Below, piece by piece: positions 62,840 through 64,000 of a DNA stretch of 64,000 nt; the first letter of the stretch is position 1, and each line of letters begins with the position of its first letter. Made by a program: the position numbers and the translations under genes. The notes beneath the pieces were generated by a model. The model saw nothing but the letters and a program-made list of their open reading frames with translations, did no database searches and was not told where the DNA came from. Source of the DNA: Planctomycetota bacterium (GTDB taxonomy: Bacteria; Planctomycetota; Phycisphaerae; Phycisphaerales; SM1A02); assembly GCA_021414025.1 (NCBI GenBank), contig JAIOPG010000008.1, positions 124,001 to 188,000 of the forward strand, read 5' to 3'.

Positions 62840-63449
62840 GGGCGATTCTCGCGGACTCCAATGGCCCCGGCGTGCCGGCGCTGCGGGCCAGGATCTGCGC
62901 CAGTGCCTCGCGGCCGCGCAGGATGTCCGTCTTGATCTTGCTCAGCGACACGCCGAGCTTGCGGGCGATCTCCAGATAGGAAAGCTCGCCGAAGTGGAAG
63001 AGCACCAGCGGCACGCGCTGGTGCTCGGGAAGATTCTGCAGGGCCCGCTCGACCCAGAGGCGCCGCTCCGCGGAGTCATCCGCGGAGACCAGGGATTCGG
63101 GGGCGGCAAAATCGATCTGCTTCTCCCCTTCTCCGTCGCCGCCGCTGCGCTGCGCCATGTCGGTGAAGAAGCGCCAGCGCTTCTTGTAGCGCTGGAGGTA
63201 GTTGATGGAGAGGTTGGTGGCGACGGTCTTGAGCCAGCCGCCGGCGGTCTCGCTGTGTCGCAACGTGTCGAAGCGCTCGTAGGCCTTGACGAAGACATCC
63301 TGGGCGATGTCCTCCGCCTGCGCCTCGTTGCCAACGAGCCGCACTGCCGTTGAATAGACCATGTCCTGGTATTTGCGCATAAAGGTTGTAAAGTCGGCCG
63401 GAGCCGGCGTCCTCGGGGTTGGTTCGTTCACTCTGGAAACTTCATCCAT
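62832..63449 (-). CDS. ECF RNA polymerase sigma factor (RpoE-like)
   Basis: 205 residues. Sigma region 2 (FTTFMRKYQDMVYSTAVRLV, AEDIAQDVFVKAYERFDTLR, GGWLKTVATNLSINYLQRYK) and region 4 (LPEHQRVPLVLFHFGELSYL, EIARKLGVSLSKIKTDILRG, then REALAQIL). It is the first gene of a run with the putative anti-sigma and the bactofilin-like/RDD protein, which it probably controls. Confidence 0.92.
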   Translation of the reverse strand: MDEVSRVNEPTPRTPAPADFTTFMRKYQDMVYSTAVRLVGNEAQAEDIAQDVFVKAYERFDTLRHSETAGGWLKTVATNLSINYLQRYKKRWRFFTDMAQRSGGDGEGEKQIDFAAPESLVSADDSAERRLWVERALQNLPEHQRVPLVLFHFGELSYLEIARKLGVSLSKIKTDILRGREALAQILARSAGTPGPLESARIAHE

Positions 63450-63540
63450 GCTCAGGACACGGCGGGATGGGGTGAAGTTGCAGAATCTTCAGGACAGGCA
63501 TTTTTGAGCCTCCAACCCCCGTGGAACGCGTCCGAAGGGG

Positions 63541-64000
63541 CTATTTGGTGTCCGCGACCTGCATCACCAGCAGGGTCCGATCGTCGTTGGCCGGGGCGCC
63601 CCGGGTAAATTCGTCCACAGCCTTCAGCGTCGCCTCCAGGAATTGTCCGGGCCCGCTCACACAGGGACGGATCGCCTTGTCCAGCCGCTCGGTGCCGAAG
63701 AGTTCGATGACGCCGGAGCCGTGGGCCTCGGTGATGCCGTCGGTGTAGAAGACCACCACGTCGCCGTTCTTGAAGGTGGCCGTGGTCTCGTCGTAGCGCT
63801 CATCGGGATTGATGCCCAGCGGCAGGCCGCTGACGCTGTTGAGCGGATCGATCGAGCCGTCGGCGTGGCGCACCCGCGGCGTGGGGTGGCCGGCGCTGGC
63901 GTAGGTGATCGAGCGCTTCGCCGGATCGTAGATGCCGTAGAACGCGGTGACGAAGGTGCCGGAGCCGGTGGTGTAGCGCGCGGTCAGATGATGGTTGATG
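63541..64000 (-). CDS. PP2C/SpoIIE-type serine phosphatase (RsbU-like), partial
   Basis: About 152 C-terminal residues; the N-terminus is outside the window. Visible motifs are GTFVTAFYGIYDPAKRSITY, ASAGHPTPRVRHADGS, SGLPLGINPDERYDE, FKNGDVVVFYTDGITEA and NDDRTLLVMQV, the manganese-binding and catalytic part of PP2C-like SpoIIE phosphatases. They usually dephosphorylate anti-sigma antagonists and control sigma activity. It lies 91 bases upstream of the ECF sigma on the same strand. Confidence 0.9.
   Translation of the reverse strand, partial: INHHLTARYTTGSGTFVTAFYGIYDPAKRSITYASAGHPTPRVRHADGSIDPLNSVSGLPLGINPDERYDETTATFKNGDVVVFYTDGITEAHGSGVIELFGTERLDKAIRPCVSGPGQFLEATLKAVDEFTRGAPANDDRTLLVMQVADTK

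Overview
The window is GC-rich, gene-dense DNA from a diderm bacterium, most likely a planctomycete of the Phycisphaerae. The taxonomic call rests on several features together: a fused lpxC-fabZ gene inside an outer-membrane biogenesis operon, exported proteins ending in tandem DLDGxGxVDGGDLGLxLLxFGPC modules, two exported proteins ending in PAPGAAALLGLAGLAGRRRRA (a PEP-CTERM-like tail), a UVR-motif protein of a kind I associate with planctomycetes, and a formylglycine-generating enzyme close to a sulfatase. This is inference from sequence; no database was searched.

Layout. 1-7.6 kb holds translation and core genes: bS21 - rsfS - trmB on the minus strand, a YacP/NYN protein and pdxH on the plus strand, then dnaE and a class IV aminotransferase on minus. 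7.6-11.6 kb holds an RskA-like anti-sigma factor and its ECF sigma factor, separated by hairpins, then a lone pseudopilin-like protein and a membrane EEP-fold protein with eroded active-site motifs. 11.7-18.2 kb has dnaK with a strong terminator, an ArsR-methyltransferase fusion, a TPR lipoprotein, a DUF456 protein, a UVR-motif protein and a primary-type sigma factor. 18.2-28.5 kb is the envelope block: gcvT and a first lpxD on minus, then bamA - ompH - ompH - lpxD - lpxC/fabZ - lpxA - hypothetical on plus. 28.5-31.4 kb has a proline aminopeptidase and EttA.

31.4-34.3 kb contains two tandem near-identical secreted proteins with unusual intergenic DNA and an initiator tRNA-fMet. 34.3-38.3 kb has a CorC/HlyC-type membrane protein and a large exported protein of unknown function. 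38.5-45.3 kb is a complete tripartite RND efflux system around a TetR regulator and a palindromic operator. 45.3-51.8 kb has a GH13 enzyme, an SDR-family protein, a 14-blade RCC1-like protein and a COG4705 membrane protein. 51.8-64 kb is entirely minus strand: DinB, EF-hand and dockerin-like exported proteins, a sulfatase operon that also encodes its maturase, small envelope lipoproteins, a bactofilin-like/RDD membrane protein beside an ECF sigma and a putative anti-sigma, and a partial PP2C/SpoIIE-type phosphatase at the right edge.

How the genes work together. The LpxA, LpxC, LpxD, FabZ, BamA and OmpH/Skp set shows a lipid A-bearing outer membrane with BAM-type assembly. FGE would convert Cys82 of the sulfatase to formylglycine. 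RND pump, adaptor and outer-membrane channel would form one efflux machine under one TetR repressor. Two ECF sigma modules suggest envelope stress or surface signalling. I found no CRISPR array, prophage or insertion sequence. The least-explained parts are the duplicated PEP-CTERM-like pair with its 18-bp inverted repeat, the unknown protein at the end of the lipid A operon, and the module shared by three secreted proteins.
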